A DNA stretch of 64,000 nt from Pictodentalium vernedei (GCA_031216915.1 CM062297.1:176132356-176196355), one strand, 5' to 3'; counted from the first letter of the stretch, positions 39,360-51,358 are shown. Numbers and translations are program-made. The notes: a model not told the origin generated them from the letters alone.

Positions 39360-40330
39360 CCCAAGCTTCGACAGGATGTTGTCGAATTTTGTAAAACCTG
39401 CCACACCTGTCAAATTGTAGGAAAACCCAACCAGAAGATTCCTCCTGCTCCCCTTCAACCAATCCCTGCTTTTGAGGAGCCATTTAGTAGAATTGTTATT
39501 GATTGTATTGGCCCATTGCCCAGAACAAGATCTGGAAATGAATATCTTCTTACCATCATGTGTGCTTCTACATGATTTCCTGAGGCTATTCCTGTAAGAA
39601 ATATTAAAACTAAGACTATAGTTAAGGCCTTGATAAAATTTTTTTACAACTTTCGGTCTACCCAGGTCAGTGCAATCGGACCAAGGCTCAAATTTTATGT
39701 CAAACATTTTTCAGCAGGTGATGTATGAGCTCAAAATTAAGAAGAACACATCAAGTGCCTACCATCCTGAAAGTCAAGGTGCTCTTGAACGCTTTCATCA
39801 AACACTGAAGACCATGATAAAGGCCTATCTATGGGGAGGATAATGAGGAGGATTGGGATGAAGGAGTACATCTCCTCTTATTTGCAGTCCATGAGACTGT
39901 ACAGGAATCTCTGGGTTTCAGCCCTTTTGAATTAGTGTTTGGACACACAGTTAGGGGTCCACTCACTGCTTTGAAGGAGAAAGGGCTCGAGGAAGAGCCA
40001 CCTAAAATTTCTCTTCTGGACTATTTGTCCACTTTTAAGGAAAAATTGCACCAGGCCAGAGAAATGGCAAATAAACATTTACAGAAAGCCCAGAGTCATA
40101 TGAAGACTTGGTATGATAAAAAGGCGAAATTTCGCACCTTTAAACCTGGGGACAAGGTGCTAGTATTATTCCCTTTAAAGGGCAATGCTTTACAAGCAAG
40201 ATATTCAGGCCCTTATGTTGTTAAGCACAAGATCAGTGATATTGATTATGTTGTTGAGACTCCTGATAGACTCAAAAATACTCAGCTGTGCCATATAAAT
40301 ATGTTGAAAACATATTATGAGAGAGAACCA
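39360..40330 (+). pseudogene. Gypsy integrase (core and GPY/F domain), frameshifted
   Basis: It continues the zinc-binding domain with CKTCHTCQ. The catalytic core follows: IDCIGPLPRTRSGNEY (first Asp), a TGA where Trp is expected (AST-stop-FPEA, about 39573), a one-base shift near 39655, the second Asp in QSDQGSNF, and YHPESQGALERFHQ (Glu). Another shift lies near 39835. From 39935 the frame is open: FSPFELVFGHTVRGPL, then GDKVLVL and a GPY/F module (YSGPYVV). All three acidic residues remain, though in different frames. The integrase ends about 40330 and is followed by reverse transcriptase, the reverse of the usual Ty3/Gypsy order. Confidence 0.83.
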
Positions 40331-41848
40331 AGCTCTCGACCAGTCTCAACAGTCACCCACATGGATGAGGTGGAAATTCCTGTGGAGGATATTCATGAAG
40401 GCGGCAAAAATGTACCTCTAAAGTTACAGAACTCAGATGTCCTGAGAGATCTACAAAATAAAATGGATTATTTACTGCCTGACCAAAGAAAAGATTTAGT
40501 TGATTTAATTTTAAAATATCAACATTTATTTCCCGATGTGCCTAGTAGGACATCTGTTATTTTTCATGACGTTGATGTAGGAGAGGCAAATCCCATCAAA
40601 CAGCATCCATATAGATTGAACCCTTTCAAAGTTGAGATCATGCGAAAGGAAATACAGTATATGCTGGACAATGATATAGAACCTTGACATAGCAACTGGA
40701 GTTCGCCCTGTATACTTGTCCCAAAACCTGATGGGAGTTACCGATTTTGTACGGATTACCGTAAAGTGAACAGCCTCACCAAAACAGACAATTATCCAAT
40801 TCCAAGAATTGATGACTGCATTGACAAACTTGGCCATGCTAAATTTGTGACAAAATTTGACTTGTTAAAGGGTTATTGGCAAGTCCCTTTAACAGAAAGA
40901 GCAAAAGAAATATCTGCTTTTGTTACCCCATTTGGGTTGTATCAATACTAAGTCACCCCTTTTGGCATGAAAAATTCTCCGGCAACGTTCCAGCGCATGG
41001 TGAACCACTTAATTGCAGACATAGATCACAGTGAAGCTTATATTGATGATGTTATTATACACACAGATACAAATTGGTCTGATCATCTAAAGCATATTCA
41101 AGAATTTTTTGACAATGTGACCCAAGCCAACCTAACTATTAACTTGGTAAAATCAGAATTTGGCAAAGCAACTGTAAATTATTTAGATCATCTTGTGGGT
41201 CAGGGGCAGGTGAGGCCGGTTGCGGCAAAAGTTGATGCCATTGTAAATTTTCCAGTACCAAGCTCTAAAAAAGAGCTCATGAGATTCTTAGGCATGGCTG
41301 GATATTATAGAAAATTTTGTTTAAATTTCTCAGATGTTGTCTCCCCTTTGACCAGTTTATTGAGCAAAAGGGTTAAGTTTGTTTGGACTGAGGAATGCCA
41401 GAAATCCTTTAACAGAATAAAAACTTTATTAAATAATTCCCCTACCCTGGCAAGTCCCAATTATGAAAAGCCCTTCAGATTATTTATAGATGCAAGTGAC
41501 AATGGAGCAGGTGGGTACGTTGCCCAGGAAGATTCCCAAGGTATTGATCACCCTGTATGTTATTTCTCCAGAAAATTTCTCAAACATCAAAAGAATTACT
41601 CTGCGGTAGAAAAAGAAACTTTGGCTCTAATTTTGGCATTAACCCATTTTGATGTGTATCTAGGAACCGCCCAATGCCCAATTACAGTTTACACTGATCA
41701 TAACCCCTTAACTTTTATCAATAAAATGAAAAACAAGAATCAAAGATTATTGCGGTGGAGTTTAGCCCTTCAAGAATATAATTTAGAGATTAGACATATT
41801 TCGGGAAAAGATAATGTTGTAGCTGATGCTCTTTCCAGAATATCCTAA
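40331..41848 (+). pseudogene. Gypsy reverse transcriptase and RNase H (two stops)
   Basis: The frame is continuous from 39935 except for TGA at 40684 (DIEP-stop-HSNW) and TAA at about 40949 (LYQY-stop-VTPFGM). Motifs in order: PYRLNPFKVEIMRKEI, SPCILVPKPDGSYRFC, YPIPRIDD, FDLLKGYWQVPL, TPFGMKNSPATFQRMVN, the active site YIDDVI (about 41039), FLGMAGYYRKF, and RNase H with FIDASDNGAGG, EKETLALI and YTDHNPLTF, ending SGKDNVVADALSRIS. This is a standard Ty3/Gypsy reverse transcriptase/RNase H by motif, placed last in pol. A polypurine tract, TTTTAAGGCGGGGTG (41998-42012), precedes the 3' LTR. Confidence 0.87.
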
Positions 41849-42012
41849 TTTAAAATGATCTGATTGGTTCCCATTCACTTCAAGTGAAAATATGTTTATT
41901 AAAAAAAATTTTTGTGAAGATTATCGTATGTGTATTGTAAACCAGTCAGAGCCTGCTAAAATTATATAAAAAGTTTTCAGTACCTTCAAACTTTTTCTTT
42001 TAAGGCGGGGTG

Positions 42013-44722
42013 TGTTATAGATCCCATATTATATTGAGATTGATATATATATCCTTAATTGATAATACTATGAGATTGATATTTTTATGTGTACCCATAC
42101 TATGTATGGTACACGTAATGCTGGCATCCAGGGTGACCATCCATCGTTCGTCCATCCTTTGTCCGTCCGTCTGTCCATCCATCCGTCTGTCCGTCCGGCG
42201 TCCGTATCCATTTCTTTGGCATTCGATAACTTGAAAAATATTGCTTGGATTGTCAAGTTACTTTATATTTGTGTTCAGGTTACTGATGTGCTGAGCTGTA
42301 TAGTTTTTGGTGTAAATCGGATTATTTGATCCTGAGATATTAACCCTTTATCCTTCACATTGAAAATTCCTCCAATCCCTTTGGCATTCGATAACTTGAA
42401 ATATATTGCTTGGATTGTCTAGTTACTTTATATTTGTGTTCAGGTTACTGATTTGCTGAGCTGTATGGTTTTTGGTGTAAATCTGATGATTTGATCCCGA
42501 GATATTAACCCTTTATCCTTCAGATTGAAAATTCCTCCAATCCCTTTGGCATTCGATAACTTGAAAAATATTGCTTGGATTGTCTAGTTACTTTATATTT
42601 GTGTTCAGGTTACTGATTTGCCGAGGTGTATAGTTTTTGGTGTAAATCTGATGATTTAATCCCGAGATATTAACCCTTTATCCTTCAAATTGAAAATTCC
42701 TCCAATCCCTTTGGCATTCGATAACTTGAAAAATATTGCTTGGATTGTCTAGTTACTTTATATTTGTGTTCATGTTACTGATGTGCCGCGCTGTATAGTT
42801 TTTAGTGTAAATCTGATGATTTCATCCCGAGATATTAACCCTTTATCCTTCAAATTGAAAATTCCATCAATCCCTTTGGCATTCCATAACTTAAAAAATA
42901 TTACGTGGATTGTCAAGTTACTTTATATTTGTGTTCAGGTTACTGATGTGCCAAGCTGTATTGTTTTTGGTGTAAATCTGTTATTTTGATCCTGAGATAT
43001 TAACCCTTTATCCTTCAAATTGAAAATTCCTCCAATCCCTTTGGCATTCGATAACTTGAAAAATATTGCTTGGATTGTCAAGTTACTTTATATTTGTGTT
43101 CAGGTTGCTGATGTGCCGAGCTGTATAGTTTTTGGTGTAAATCTGATAATTTAATCCTGAGATATTAACCCTTTATCCTTCAAATTGAAAATTCCTTCAA
43201 TCCCTTTGGCATTCGATAACTTGAAAAATATTGCTTGGATTGTCAAGTTACTTTATATTTGTGTTCAGGTTACTGATGTACCGAGCTGTATAGTTTTTGG
43301 TGTAAATCTGTTTATTTTAATCCTGAGATATTATCCTTCAAATTGAAAATTGCTCTAATCCCTTTGGCATTTGATAACTTGAAAAATATTGCTTGGATTG
43401 TCAAGTTACTTTATAATTGTGTTCAGGTTACTGATGTGCTGAGCTGTATAGTTTTTGGTGTTAATCTGATAATTTGATCTGGGGATATTAACCCTTTATC
43501 CTTCAAACTGAAAATTCCTCCAATCCCTTTGGCATGGGATAACTCAAAAAATATCAGTCCGATTGTCATGTTACTTTATATATATTTATTCAGGTTACTG
43601 ATGTGCTGTGCTGTATAGTTTTTTATGTAAATCTGATAATTTGATCCGGAGATATTAACTCTTTATCCATCAAATTAGACACTCCTCCAATCCATTTCTA
43701 TATGTACCCATACCTTGTATGGTGTACATAATGTCGGCATCCGTGGTGGCCCTCTGTCATACAGCTTTCTACTAGTTGCGCGTATGGGTACACATCTGAC
43801 GATTTCATCGGCCTATTTTTTATTTCTGCATTTTCTGACTGGTCTGACTCATTTGCACTGAGTGACCTTTGTTTACATCTTTGTTACACCAATATATTGT
43901 ACATATAGCTGTTGATTGTTTAAGTAGGTCAAGGACCTTGTTTACTTGGATTGTGACAGAACCACCTGGAGACTGATAGAAACTGTTAGTATTTTCATCT
44001 TCTGGAACATTCTATCTGGTTACTATATAAAGGTTTGTCAACAGAATTCAGAAATTCATTTTAGAAAGCCATTTCAGAAAGACTCACTTCAGTTAAAACA
44101 CAGCAGTTGTTTCTGTTGGAGATTATTATTGTTCGAGGACAGTGCATTTATTATAGAAGCAGTGCTTCTTTGTGAATTTGGAAGATTGATTCCAAAAGAG
44201 AATTTTGAAGAGAATCTATATCTTGGAAAAGAGAATTTATACTTTCTGTGAAACAGAATATTATTTTGTGAAAAGCCAGGATTCTACTGAATTATTTGGA
44301 AATTACCTGTGGCGCCAATACTTCTTGGATTTTTACTCCATTTGAATTTTGCAGAGCATTTTATTATATTTTATTGGAGACTGCTGAATTTTCTAAGTGA
44401 AAATTTTATTACAAATCTACAGGATACTGCTTCTGAAGAGACATACTTGGATTTAATACTACCAGCTGGTAACTTTTTTCACAAGACTCTTCACCACTGG
44501 ATTACTGGATTCTGTCAAACTGTATTTTGGACTAATTTGATAATTGATAAGTACCACTGTTTTTATTTTCTGTAAACCAATTAGTGAAAAAGATCTTTGT
44601 ATCATTTTTTTTATATTAATTTTTTTTAATTGAATTTCAGAATAGTTAAATTCATAGTTATTGTTGCTAATTCTCAGATTTCTTTCTGTTACCAATATCA
44701 ATAATATTTCCATACCGTAACA
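42013..44722 (+). repeat. 3' LTR of the Gypsy element (interrupted)
   Basis: It begins TGTTA and ends TAACA (44718-44722), the expected TG...CA inverted ends, followed by ACAT (44723-44726), the duplicate of ACAT before the 5' LTR. After removing the insertion at 42086-43813 the LTR is about 980 bp. The part from 42013 to 44134 (less the insertion) matches the 5' LTR. The final 590 bp has no counterpart at the 5' end. Small open frames here (43946-44251, 44309-44575) are not recognisable. Confidence 0.72.
42086..43813. mobile_element. Insertion with 165-bp satellite core inside the LTR
   Basis: TATTTT flanks it (42080-42085, 43814-43819). GTGTACCCATAC near the left end is inverted as GTATGGGTACAC (about 43782-43793). 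A GTCC/CCGT-rich microsatellite lies at 42148-42200. About nine tandem monomers follow. The word TTTGGCAT recurs at 165-bp steps (42216, 42381, 42546, 42711, 42876, 43041, 43206), with one 158-bp step. The head sequence (TGTACCCATAC...ATGTATGG...GGCATCC) is repeated at 43704-43750. The architecture of microsatellite plus ~160-bp tandem core is like bivalve pearl-type elements. Confidence 0.78.
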
Positions 44723-46546
44723 ACATGGAAAGTGATGAGTGGTGTGGCACCATTGAGAAATAATGGCAAATTAGAAACTGACCCCATAAAAAAGCAAACA
44801 TCCTGAATGAGCAGTTTCGTTCTGTTTTCTCCCCGGCAAACCCCATCAACAAGAGAGAATTCTATAGGCAAAACCTCATGAAAGATGCAACAAACCAGTA
44901 TCCAGAATGTGCTGAGATAAAAATCACAAACAACGGAGCCAAAAAACAAGTGAAAAAAATAAATCGGCACAAAGTGGCTGGAACCGCTGGACCAGAAATA
45001 TCAAACTGATGGTACTAAAAGAACCAGCCATTGGCATCGCTCCCATCTTAACCACCATTTTCAATGTCTTGATGAACACCGGTAAAATGCCTTATGACTG
45101 GAGAACTGCGACAGTTACACCAGCATTTAAGAAAGGCCAAAAATACATCGCAGCAAATTATAGACCAATTTCTCTGACATGTATCTGTTGCAAAATTATC
45201 GAACACATAGTCACCAGCAGCATAATGAACCATGCAGAAAATAACAACATCCTATACCCGCTTCAACACGGCTTTAGAAATAAATTGTCATGCGAAACCC
45301 AACTTATAGAATGAGTCAATGATCGCACCAAAAATCTAGAGATGGGAAAACAGACAGACCTACTGATATTGGATTTTTCCAGGGCCTTCGACAAAGTGTC
45401 CCACAGTCTGCTCCTCCATAAATTGATCATTATGGAATTGGAGGAAAAACAAACAATTGGATCAAAGCATTCCTATCAGACAGAACACATGTAGTAGTTG
45501 TTGATGGCAAAACATCCAACACAAAGTCAAAGTAGAATCTGGAGTACTGCAGGACTCGGTACTAGGTCCGAGTCTATTCCTGTTCTACATCAACGACATG
45601 CCAGTCGGTCTCAACTCAACCGTTAGACTATTTGCTGACGACACTGTGGTATATCTAACCATCTCCTCAGAAAACGACTGCCAGAAACTACAATCAGATC
45701 TTGACAAACTTGTGGTGTGGGAAGAAAAGTGGAGAATGGAATTCCACCCCTAAAAATGCAGTGTACTAACGGTGACCAAGAAGAAAAAAACAATCATATA
45801 CAACTACCAACTGCATGGCCATATACTTGCACACGAAACATCAATCAAATATCTTGGCTGCACTCTCACTAGTGACCTAGACTGGGGTGAACATGTAAAC
45901 ATGTTTAACAACATCACGAGCAAAGCAAGTCAAAGACTCAGATTTTTCACCGGAACCTGCATACTGGCTCACAAAAGATCAAGGAGCAGGCATACAAAAC
46001 ACTAGTTAGACCACAGATGGAGTATGCCACAACGGTTTGGGACTCTTACCACCAAAGCCAAATCGATAAGCTCGAGAAGGTGCAACGACGAGCTGCGCTG
46101 TATGTGACCAATCGTCACAGAAACCGATCAAACATCAGTGACATGCAAGAAGAACTAGGCGGGAAAAGCCTCCAAGCATGATGGAAAGAGGCAAGACTAA
46201 CCATGCTTTATAAAATCTTGAATAATATGGTAGCTATAAACAAAGACAAATTCCTACAGGCACCAACTAAAAGAACGAGACATACAGCAGACCATGCCTA
46301 CTTTATTCCGACAGCTACTAAAGACTGCAGGAAATGGTCCTTCTTTATCAACACTGTCAGAGACAGGAATAAACTACCGCCAGATATCGCCACAGCCAAG
46401 TCACTCAAGATATTCAAGTCTTGCATGAGCACCATTCAATTCTACATTACCCTTCTGATTTTAACTGTTTTAACCAATTCATGCATGCGCCGTTGCCAGA
46501 ATATTCAAAATGTTGAATGTGGGCAGTAAATGGAAGAAGAAGAAGT
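44723..46546 (+). pseudogene. CR1/L2-like LINE ORF2, 3' part (reverse transcriptase)
   Basis: It resumes the LINE interrupted at 35673: SGVAPLRNNGKLETD and KKANILNEQFRSVFS, then KVAGTAGPE, NYRPISLTCICCKIIEHIV, LYPLQHGFRNKLSCETQL, DLLILDFSRAFDKVSH, LGPSLFLFYINDM, RLFADDTVVYL, KYLGCTLTSDLDWGEHV. It is spread over frames with stops (45000, 45312, 45751). The FADD box is intact (about 45628-45639). It ends with GGAAGAAGAAGAAG, a simple tail common in such LINEs. No RNase H is present. Confidence 0.78.
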
Positions 46547-46632
46547 AATGACTAATGTACATGTTACTGTACTAACGTAATGAGTTGTCCACAAGGGTCG
46601 TACTAAAATGAGAATGCAGGCAAAGTATAAGG

Positions 46633-47690
46633 TTACTAGACGGTTCGTCCCCAAACCCCAAAATTACAACCGGGACAATTCGTCCCAACATTTTTTTCAG
46701 AGTATAGCGACGATTCGTTTCAAATGATTATTTTTTTCAACGTCAGAACAATTCGTCCCCAATTTTTTTTTCATGGTATTGGGTCAAAAATATATACCTC
46801 GATTTATAGTTATAGTCTCTTGTTGATACATCAGATGAGCCCGACGTTGCGACAGAGCCTGAAATGGATTTAGAGTTTGACATTACCAACCGGGATATAG
46901 AAGCCGTACCTGAGGTATTTAATGAATCGCTGGTGGACAGATCAGTATCACAGTCTGTTTTGGAAGATGAAGAAACTGTTTTAGCGTGACATTAATAGTG
47001 AATCATGATAAAATACACAATTTGTCAAAATACCTTCAAATACACCATTTTTCATGATGCACGCCGAATACCAGTGGTAAACATGGGGTTCGCTCAATGT
47101 GAAGTTGTGAACAAATCATCCTGTTTCTTATATGCTTTGCGTATTTTTTATGTGGTATTTTTTATATGTATGCTATGCAGATTTTGTGCCCTTTGTGTGG
47201 AAAAAATGTAATAAATTTTCAATTTGTCATCGTCAATAGTCTTCCTTTGTTTATTCATACCCACCCCACCTCACCCCTACGACGCTCGGATATGACCTGG
47301 CACTCCCCTCCAATCATCCCCCCTCTCAATATGACATCCTAGCCCACCCCTGAGTCAAGCTACCTTTACACACATTAATTTAATAAAAATTTGTAATTTC
47401 ATACTAAATGCCTGATATTTCGGCCGACAATAAAGTGTAAATCACAAGAAAATGACTGCGATTTCCACTTTATTAAGGTCCAAAATATAAGATATTCAGT
47501 AAGAACGGATAATTTTTGGTGTTCCTTAATTGTCAAGATTGCCGATTTTGTAGATAATTCATTTATCATACATGTATGAACCTTTTTTCCCCCTAAGTTT
47601 TTTTGGGACGAATTGTCCCAGTTCGATAATGTTTTTTGGACGAATAGTCCCGGGACGAACTGGTTTTGGGACAAAACGTCCCGCAGCCAG
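46633..47690. mobile_element. Element with 8-bp duplication, GTCCC-rich inverted ends
   Basis: The 8-bp duplication GTATAAGG lies at 46625-46632 and 47691-47698. The ends contain inverted GACGGTTCGTCCCCAAACC / GGTTTTGGGACAAAACGTCC and the exact pair GGGACAATTCGTCCC (about 46673) / GGGACGAATTGTCCC (about 47605). It has the length and duplication size of a non-autonomous hAT-like element, though the ends are atypical. Confidence 0.65.
46816..46989 (+). pseudogene. Acidic 57-codon relic inside the element
   Basis: An open stretch after a TAG and with no ATG until residue 17; acidic words DEPDVATEPEMDLEFD and VSQSVLEDEETVLA, then TGA. It looks like a captured C-terminal exon rather than random sequence, because it is strongly acidic and free of stops in AT-rich DNA. 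I do not recognise it. Confidence 0.3.
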
Positions 47691-47882
47691 GTATAAGGGC
47701 TGTAGTCCCCAAATTACTGCTAACTGGTTATATGGGGTCGTACCCAATATATATCTGAAGTTTGGTACCAATATTTTAACGTTAACCCCTAAGATTTCAC
47801 AGCTCATGTATAGCCAGATATCTGACTTGTGGGCTCACTTTTCTGCAACTAGGGCCAAAGATAACACAAAACACACTATTAA

Positions 47883-48332
47883 TTGAAAATAGAATATGTT
47901 TTCATTTTTGGAATTCACTTTGAAAAATTTCCACAATCTTTTAGAAGCATTTCCAATAGTTCCTTGAATCGAGCACCTTATGTAACGGCATGTAACTAAC
48001 TTACCCAAAACATTTTTACAGCCTTAGTGATTATATATTTTCATGTAGCATGTGATATGACTGTTACCAATTTTTTATAACCAGAAAGTGTGACTAACCC
48101 TGTGCACTGCACAGGGTTAGTCACACTTTCTGGTTATAAACAAAAATTTCATTTCTGACTGAATACCTAACCCTGTGCACTGTACAGCCTTAGTGTAAAT
48201 GTCATCTATATTAACTATTTACCCAATGTAATGGTCAAAACCAGCCATTACTGTTCAAACTCAGCTTAAGAACCCTCGTTGTGTTTGGTTTTTTTTGTGA
48301 ATTCCAAAAATGAAAACATATTCTATTTTCAG
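47883..48332. mobile_element. TTAA-flanked foldback element
   Basis: TTAA flanks both ends (47879-47882, 48333-48336). The arms TGAAAATAGAATATGTTTTC... and its inverse run about 35 bp. A second near-perfect palindrome at about 48074-48142 centres on CCCTGTGCACTGCACAGGG. TTAA duplication is typical of piggyBac-type transposition. Non-coding. Confidence 0.75.
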
Positions 48333-48649
48333 TTAACAGCTTGTTACAAGTAAGCTACTGGTCCCAAAACACCCAATAAATGCTTTCTGCTAAGTGGGAA
48401 TATATTCCATACTTATCCAAAGTTTGGTACCAATTTTGTAATTTTAACTCATAAAATTTAGCTTTTAATGTACAGCATGACTAAAGACGTGGGGTTTCAA
48501 TTTTCGCAAGCATGGACAAAGAGGCCACAAGTAAACTATTGGTCCTAAAAGCACCAAATAAATTCTATCTGCTGAGTTGGGGTATATTCAATACATATCC
48601 AAAATATGATACCAATATTTTAATTTTAACTTATAAATGTATCTTTTAA

Positions 48650-48904
48650 CCCTTTGCCTAACGTGAAAAGCAGACGACACTTGCACAAAAAATTCTTGAA
48701 GAACTAATTTTTTTTCATTTTTTGTCACAAAAACATAGGCTATGACCCCTCTTTGGAACGAGCTCAACGAGCTCGTTCCAAAGAGGGGTCATAACCTATG
48801 TTTTTGAGACAAAAAATGAAAAAATAATGAAAATTAATTGGTGATTTTTGTGAATAGCGGCATTATAGCTCTGGCCGGTTTTGGCCGTTACGTTGGGTAA
48901 AGGG
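48650..48904. mobile_element. TTAA-flanked foldback element (CCCTTTGCC family)
   Basis: TTAA lies at 48646-48649 and 48905-48908, with ends CCCTTTGCCTAACGT / ACGTTGGGTAAAGGG. The core 48713-48823 is an almost perfect palindrome (TATGACCCCTCTTTGGAACG and inverse). A related, split copy occupies 57238-59601, and a fragment lies at about 50525-50575. Confidence 0.75.
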
Positions 48905-50105
48905 TTAATGTACAATATTGTAATTTTAACTCATAAAATTTAATTTTTAATGTATAGTGCGACTAAAGACTTGTGGTCTCAATTTTCGCAAACAGGGACA
49001 AAGAGACCACAAGTGAACCACTGTCCCTAAAATCACCAACAAATCCATTTCTGATGAGTTGGGATATACTGCAAAAATATCCGAAGTTTGATACCGATAT
49101 TTTAATGTCAACTCATGAAATCTTGTTGTTAATGTATAGCACAATTTCCAATTTGTGGTCTCAATTTTCTTGACTTTTGTAGCAGAAGACCCCAAGCAAA
49201 TGACATTGACACACAGGGTCACTGCCAATTCCAAGGGTAGGACTGACAGCCAAAAAGCTGGGACAGACAAGGGAATAATGACTTGTAAAACTAAAATCAC
49301 TGGACATTCTGCTAAGTGACCAAAAATGACTGCTGACAACAGTAGAAACTGTATAAATTTTTATAAAAAATTTTTTTTTTAAAAATCGCCCGAAGATGGT
49401 TAGAAAAAAAACAGTAGCGAAATGTGCTGTTATGGCCCAGGAGGCTGAGAAAAAACAGTAGCAAAATGCTCTGTAAAGGCCCAAAGAGGCTGAGAAGTGT
49501 GAAGTTTTATTGTTATTCACACCTAATAACAATAGGCAAATCCACTTAATTGGCTCAGTGCAGCGAAGGGTTTCCCCATAATCTCTGTGTCTCTCTCTTC
49601 CTGGTAGAAAATGAGATTGCAAATGTTTTTTAATCAGACATTAAACATAAAATAATAGGTGTTAAAATTAAGATATTACCATCTTTGGAATACATTTTAT
49701 ATATGATATAGCGAATACTTTTGTAATTATTTGTTGTTTTTAAGATTTTTAGTTTACTTGTGGTTTTTTTGTTCCTGCTGGCGAAAATTGCGACTGCAAA
49801 AGTGGAATTTTAAGGGTTAAAATTAAAGTATAGATATCAAAGTTCGGATATGTATTGAATATACCCCAAATCACCAGGTAGCACTTATTTGGTGTTTTCA
49901 TGACCAGTAGTTTACTTGCGGTCTTTTTGTCCTTACATTGTAGTTACAGAAAAGTGAGACCCCCAAGTTGGATATTGCGCTACACATTAAAAGTGAAATT
50001 TCTTTGGTTAAAGTTAAAATATCAGTACCCAACTTTGGATATGTATTAGGTATACCCATATAACTGGATAGCGTTCATGTGGGGGCTTTAGCCCCCACAC
50101 TTTGC

Positions 50106-51288
50106 TAGTGTTGAAACGATTAGTCGACTAGTCAAAGTCGATTCGATTTTCGGAAAAATTGACTCTGAAATCCACCAGTCGACTAGTCAGGAAACTCAAA
50201 GATGAAGTCGTAAACAGCCAATAGTGGGGGTTAATGATTACAAACATCAGACGTTTCTGCTTTGTGGTGGACCTATTTTAAATTGTATTGAGAAGTAGAT
50301 ATCAATGCAATCATTGTTGTTTGTTGATGTCGATAATGTTACAACTTAGATTTCAGCAGCATCACAAGTATTGATTTTACCTAACCTAATCACTGGTATG
50401 CGTTGAAGAAAAATACTTTGCTGTACAACTTCAAAGATGCCGTTAATTCATACAAGTGTTCTGTCCGTCACCCAAGTCACCCACACTTTTTAATTGATAT
50501 AAAAATAAAATACATGCCTGAAACACTCATATCGCTGGCCGGTTTTGGCCGTTATGTCAGGTAAAGGGTTAGGGCACGCTAAGTTCTTTCTCCTCTCATT
50601 CGTCCACAGTTCTCTGCACTCCACCCAGGAGTCAGTTGAAGCGTCGTAACTCTGCAGTTTCTGCAGAGTTCCCATGCTTAAACTGACTCTTGTACATGTA
50701 TATAAGTGAATCTTCTTTGAGCCAATTGCCCTATCTTCCTCAAAGGTAAATCAATGCCATAGCTCCATATTCTATGATATTACTGTACTGGTTTGGGTGC
50801 AAGCTGACGAAGACCAGATATGAAGGTGAGGAAATTGTCTGTCACAAAATTTGACCCTGGAGTTTTTAATTAATTGCACCAGGCGAATGGCGGCACATTT
50901 CAAACATTTTACAAATTCACGAAACTTCTGTTTTAACATCATTGGGTTCTTTTTCCACTGTACAGACAAAGGACTAGGAGGCACGCACTTCCCAGATATT
51001 CTAATTTTTTTACTGAATGGTTCAAGCTATAATATGCATAACGTTTTAGAAAACTCAAAATACGAAAAAGAGAACAGCAACGTTCATGACTTTGACGAGG
51101 AAACTTCATCAAACACCTGTCAAACGAGTCATTAAATGAAAGGGTTATCAACTTACATGTAACAGTCTCTTATCACCTAATTTACTGAGACAGTTATGTT
51201 TTCAACCGAAAAGCTGACTAGTCGATTTTGAATCAATTACTCCCGTTGTCTAGTCGACTTTGAAAAATAGGTAATCGTTTCAACACTA
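50106..51288. mobile_element. hAT-like element inside the large inverted-arm element
   Basis: The ends TAGTGTTGAAACGATTA (50106) and TAATCGTTTCAACACTA (to 51288) form a 17-bp perfect inverted repeat followed by sub-terminal AGTCGACTAG words. The 8-bp duplication CACTTTGC lies at 50098-50105 and 51289-51296. These are classic hAT features. Internal small frames (50490-50675 minus, 50851-51135 plus) are not recognisable as transposase. A TTAA-family fragment (GGCCGGTTTTGGCCGTTA) lies near 50535. Confidence 0.85.
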
Positions 51289-51358
51289 CACTTTGCCTGC
51301 GGTCTTTTGCAGTCTCATTTTCTACATGTGGTCTCATTTTAGTACGAATAGTCCACAA

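Larger units (their letters stand above)
46595..51350. mobile_element. Large inverted-arm element with nested insertions
   Basis: The ends GGGTCGTACTAAAATGAGA (46595) and TCTCATTTTAGTACGAATA (to 51350) are inverted and flanked by an 8-bp duplication, GTCCACAA (46587-46594, 51351-51358). GCAGGCAAAGT near the left and ACTTTGCCTGC near the right are also inverted. The left arm (47.7-49.2 kb) has diverged tandem units of about 190 bp (ATATCCAAAGTTTGGTACCAAT..., GACTAAAGAC.TG.GGT.TCAATTTTCGCAA). The right arm (49.83-50.10 kb) holds related units inverted. Four younger elements sit inside. No transposase is recognised. Confidence 0.65.

Noticed and set aside
44311-44325. TGGCGCCAATAC as a retroviral-type primer-binding site
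   Set aside because: It lies inside the 3' LTR as bounded by TGTTA...TAACA and the ACAT duplication; a PBS should follow the 5' LTR.
43946-44575. Two frames of about 90-100 codons downstream of the Gypsy pol
   Set aside because: They lie in the LTR, have no recognisable motifs and no homologous open frame in the 5' LTR.
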